Of a stretch of DNA of 64,000 nucleotides, positions 59,839 through 64,000 are shown piece after piece (the first letter of the stretch is position 1; every line of letters begins with the position of its first letter). Made by a program: the position numbers and the translations under genes. This DNA comes from Cheiracanthium punctorium (taxonomy: Eukaryota; Arthropoda; Arachnida; Araneae; Cheiracanthiidae), in assembly GCA_038373885.1 (NCBI GenBank), contig JAWZYV010019914.1, forward strand, positions 558,001 through 622,000, given 5' to 3'. The notes under the pieces were generated by a model that was given only the letters and a program-made list of their open reading frames with translations, made no database searches and was not told where the DNA came from.

Positions 59839-61550
59839 ATAATTCCAATATAATATGAGCGATGAATAGTAATTATTTAAAAAAATTGTGACAATCTGTT
59901 TCCGTGTGTCTGGAAACACACACACGTGTGAAATAAAGCAAAATGAAATAAGCATCAATTGCTTATAATGTTTTTAAATGTTACTTATAAACGTATAACT
60001 ACCTTTTTATGTGTAATTTTTTTACTAAGTTTTTAATTATTGTTTGTCTTTTAACAGTTTTTTGGTCGAATATTTTGTCATTGCATTTTGTGTTTCACCT
60101 TATATTAGCATTTAAGTATTATTGACTAAAAATGTACAGATTAAAAATCACAGCAAATTTAATGTTCTACCCGTTAACTTTTTGATTAAAATCTGAAGAC
60201 TGAAACACACAAGCTAATATGATATGAGAAGGGACCATTGATTACTTACTTCTTTTTATAAAAAAGAAGTAAGTCTTACTTCTTTTTATAAAAAGAACAT
60301 CATAATGTCTTTTGAGAACCGACTATTTAAGGTAAAATCCTCATTTTGAGCTATAAGTTATACTTATGCCTTAAAATTCATTTTGGGAAAAATGGAAGCA
60401 TTGAAATTTCCTTGTAAACAGAATTAAAAGATCATGATAGGATAAAAATAAGACATTTTTTTTTCAATTTTTGTGAAATTCACAAAGCAATAAATAGCAA
60501 AAACACAGGAAAAATTAATAAATAAAAATGTTTCTTTTCACTTATTTTTTCAATGTTCGCTGTTTTACCGTATTTATCAATCCAAAAACTCAATAAATCA
60601 AGGTAAAATCAAAACTTCTAATATAACTGAAGGCTATAAAAGAGTAAAACATTTATATTATACAAGGACATTTAAGAAGTCACAGTGTCGATAATAAAGT
60701 GCAATTTGCAGCAGAAATAAACAACCAAACAAAGAAATGTCACTCTCCATTGTTCCAAAGAAGATTCCATTAAAGAAGCTTTTAAAGAGTATAGAACAAA
60801 CAATATTTTATTTCCCCTGGGACGCTTAATCTATCAAATTTTGAATAATATGAATGGCAATAAAGTTTACTATACACGTTTTATGAGAGGACGCGATAAA
60901 GATGTGCTTGGAATCACACTGGAAACCTGTGAATAATCCTGAATTAAGGGTATCCTATATTTTAGCTCTATGGCTTTATGTTTGGTTTCAAATTACGATT
61001 TCTTCAAGGAATTAGAAAAAACTGACATATGATTGAATAATTTCAGTTTTTTCTTCAAATTTTTATAAAACATCAACCTTGAAAAATTCATATTTGGAAA
61101 GTTTTAGTTTAAAAAAATACTAGATGACCTGCAATTTTTGGAAAAAAAAATATTTTTAAAGCTATTTGTGCTGTGTACTGTATATAAAACTCTAATATTA
61201 TAACTGGTGGCAAAAAAATAGAAAATTAAAAATTAAAAAAAATTCCATGAACCATATAGAAGTGTTCTATATTCAATTCGCAAATTATCAATCTATTCTC
61301 ACTTCATAATTTAAGGTGACAAACTGATGCAAATATTTTTACAGAAAATATATAAATGGATCGTAAATTAATGTCGGATATTCATCTATTACCACAGGCA
61401 TTCGCAAAATTGGAGAACTGATAACAGCCTCGGTGCAAACGGTGTAATGGATAAACATTAATCATTATTTTTAAATTCTGGTTAATTTTTCTTTTTTTGC
61501 TGTTTAAACTGTACCAGAAATAAACTTTTATTTTTGGGTTAAGTAATAAG
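59839..61550. other. AT-rich spacer
   Basis: A palindromic stretch at about 60245-60295 has ACTTACTTCTTTTTATAAAAA and its reverse complement, repeated in part. Nothing else recognised. Confidence 0.5.
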
Positions 61551-62606
61551 GTCAGTTAGGAATTACGACCATTGGAATTTTAAAAAAAAATCCATAAATG
61601 ATAAGCTTAAAAATTTATATTTGACATCGCAGCTTCTAAAGTAATTTTCCTCATTAAGTATTTTTAATTTATTAACCATTGGAAAACAAGAATATGTAAA
61701 AATTTACAGTAAATGTATTTGAAGATTTGATGTTAAAATTTATTTGACGAAAAAGGAATTTTTTTTTATGTAAGCTTTTTTAATCTATTGTCGTAAGTAC
61801 GACCATGTATAAATACAGTATAAAAATTTATTCTGACCTGAAAAAAAACATACTTGTCTCATGTCACTTAATGGACATTAAGGAAAATCAATTTGAAGTA
61901 TTTTATTTATTTGTTATAATTTACTGAAATTATGCAATGGAAACTTTGCTAATGATTGTTTTTAAGATGCGTATTAAGTTTAAAATGTTTAAAATTTACT
62001 GTCTTGGCTGAACAGAGCCAGAAGTACATTCCAAGACATTAAGATTCTACCAGATAAAGAGTTTTTAATAAAAACAAATGAGACACATAAATATAAAAAA
62101 ATCATTTAGACCATGGTCATTTGTATAAAACAAAGAGTAGCTTTTTCATAATAAAATAATCATAAAATCAGACGACGTACCAAGAACAGCAACATTTATT
62201 CTGAATATTTTATTTGAGTAAAATATAGAACTATTGATGTTTAAATTTTGATTTTACTTTGCTCTTAAAAGGTCACGCGATCATTTCCTTAATACAATCT
62301 CTTTCACTTAAAAAAAAATAATTCTCACACAGTTACTAGTTTTCCTTTTGTAAAAAGATCGACTTTCAACATATCTATAGATATGTTGAAAGTCGGCATT
62401 TTGATTGAATAAGTAGAAATTAAACCTTATTACTCAATTTGTATCAAATTACTTCCTCACCAGGTTAACTTTAATCACTAAACATAAAAAAATCACTAAA
62501 TATAAAAATCAAGAACAATTGTCTCAGTTGATCGAACAAAAGTTGTAAGCGTACCTATAAACATAAATCAAGTGGTCGCAATTACCCCAAAAGTGGTCGT
62601 AATTAC
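61551..62606. repeat. Region bounded by GTCGTAATTAC inverted words
   Basis: GGAATTACGACCA (61559-61571) faces TGGTCGTAATTACTAG ending at about 62608. Two further copies occur: TTGTCGTAAGTACGACCA (61788-61805, itself palindromic) and AGTGGTCGCAATTAC (62571-62585). This could be a roughly 1-kb non-autonomous element, but no duplication or protein is visible. Confidence 0.35.
62360..62395. repeat. Perfect 36-bp palindrome
   Basis: CGACTTTCAACATATCTA is followed directly by its reverse complement, with no loop. It is too long to be chance in a window of this size. It may be the collapsed remnant of a hairpin element. Confidence 0.9.
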
Positions 62607-62770
62607 TAGGGATGGAACGAATATTCGGACACCATTCGGGATTCGGCCTATTTCGGCTGTGTCGCCGAATATTCGGCTTGCCGAATATTGCTTTGGCCGC
62701 ACATTCGGTAGGACGAATATTGAACGGGTATTCGGCCGAATTGTGTCCGAGCATTGCTACATATTCGATG
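62607..62770. repeat. CGAATATTCG-rich repeat, probable MITE fragment
   Basis: Starts TAGGGATGGAACGAATATTC and has about eight copies of CGAATATT or ATTCGGC in both orientations. TAGGGATGG/CAGGGATGG starts followed by CGAATATTCG words are common in hAT-type MITEs. The right end is not defined. Two frames of 76-79 codons on opposite strands through it are artefacts. Confidence 0.55.
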
Positions 62771-64000
62771 GAATAATTTCAGAAAAAAATTGTTTTAACA
62801 TGCATTTTTAAATGCATGTAACAAAGAATAATGTTTAGTTTGTACTTCAGTATGTTAATTTATATTATAAAATACCTAAATCATTGAATTTATACTGCAT
62901 GAGACATCTTCATAATTTCCAGCATAAAACTCGGAACAGAAAATTCCCAGGTGTGTGCAACTCGAATACTTGTACAAATTATAGAATCCATGCAAAAAAC
63001 ATAATCCACGCAACAATGCAAACAATCCATGCAACAGTCTAAAATCATCCCCTTTAATGGAAAACTTCTACAAATAACATAAAAGCTCAAATAAATCTTT
63101 GAAATTTTGCTAGTACGTTTTACACTATATATTGCATTATAAACGTATTTCAGTAATATTTTCAATCCACATTGAGTAATTAAAAAATTGAATTTCGAAA
63201 ATATGTCAAGAGGATAATTTTACCCTCAACCAAACTGTATAATGATACTTCGTTTAAAAATAACTGTAAATAACTTTATCTGCAAAATATAAAGACGTAA
63301 AGAAATTATGAATATACATAATGAAATAAAATAAGTTTTACAATCAGATAGCACACATAATTTATTTTGTAAAAATTTTTAAATAAAAAGTGTTACGAAC
63401 AACAAAATTGAATATTTGAAAATTATAATTCAAAAATTATGGTCTAAAATAAACACAGAAATAAATTAAATAATGTCTTTTTCCGCCACTTCAAAACTCA
63501 GAATATTTGAGCACATATCACAAAAATACGCATTATCACCATTCTCGGATATAATAGCGCATGCATCATTCATCCACCTAGGCATTTGTGCCACTGGATC
63601 TGACCTCAATAATAATCTAAAAAAATATACTCATTCAACAAACCAATCCATAATTCTATGCATGAAAAACTGTTTATCTAAATAAATATGAAAGTTAGTG
63701 CTTACTTTATGACAAATATCATAAAATCAAAATTTTCCAAAGAATCCTATTTAGATGCCTAATACTAATTATCACTTTAATACCGCCATTGCTTCTTCTT
63801 CACTTGGCACAACTGGCTTATTTGTTACCCGGTAGTTAGCGCTACCTGTATGGATAAAAAATGTATGTGGATGGTATGTTGATCGTTTTATCCTCTAGGA
63901 TCGTTTTACGCCACCTCCCCCTTTCTGCGTATGCACACACACACACAAACTCACAAAATTGATTGCAGTGTGATGCAAATAAATGCATTCAAAAGTCGGA
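62771..64000. other. AT-rich DNA to the window end
   Basis: No gene or element recognised. A short CA repeat lies at about 63934-63947. A minus-strand frame (62890-63165) and a plus-strand frame (63473-63685) have no known domain. Confidence 0.5.

Overview
The window looks like one piece of an AT-rich arthropod nuclear genome, most likely arachnid (a spider is my best guess). This rests on the transposon set (Tcb1-like Tc1 elements, mariner, hAT, TTAA-type MITEs, tRNA-derived SINEs, and a decayed multicopy arthropod protein family), on long intergenic AT-rich DNA, and on the absence of operons or compact coding. The organism call is an inference. The only long, intact, clearly recognisable coding sequence is a Tc1 transposase at 5211-6251; the other reading frames of any length are relics or chance frames in AT-rich sequence.

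Layout. 1-9.5 kb: a truncated, frameshifted Tc1 (1-1006), a TTAA-type deletion derivative keeping the C-terminus of a transposase-like protein (1734-2777), a complete Tc1 with terminal inverted repeats, TA duplication and full-length transposase (4979-6387), an hAT-type MITE (6727-7040) and a CTAG-rich inverted-repeat element (8593-9028). 9-15 kb: three copies of a palindromic TTAA-type MITE, one of them inside the terminal repeat of a larger long-TIR element (11728-13306), next to a foldback element with arms of about 277 bp (10873-11546). 16-32 kb: a block with few recognisable elements, containing one TTAA MITE (19588-19993), one copy of a second TTAA family (28947-29221) and two weak minus-strand terminal-exon candidates. 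31.9-44 kb: a Harbinger-like element (31940-32697), a three-level nest (mariner broken by a TTAA MITE, itself broken by a 100-bp perfect hairpin MITE, 35765-36575), a near-identical second hairpin at 39668-39767, an hAT relic (39859-40490), a foldback element (42888-43212), and two plausible but unproven plus-strand host exons (38469, 42039). 44-64 kb: a dispersed repeat pair, a decayed multicopy arthropod gene (47890-49062), two tRNA-derived SINEs, a Tc1 and a mariner pseudogene, a tandem GC-rich repeat array (54372-54960), a GC-rich hairpin (55563-55683) and several palindromes near 62.4 kb.

Working together: only 4979-6387 carries both transposase and ends and could be autonomous. The MITEs have no protein and would depend on hAT-, TTAA- or TA-specific transposases elsewhere in the genome. 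I found no CRISPR array, no rRNA, no canonical tRNA gene and no convincing complete host gene. I see no clear new biological system; the most notable things are the nested insertions with visible empty sites and the families of near-perfect palindromic elements.
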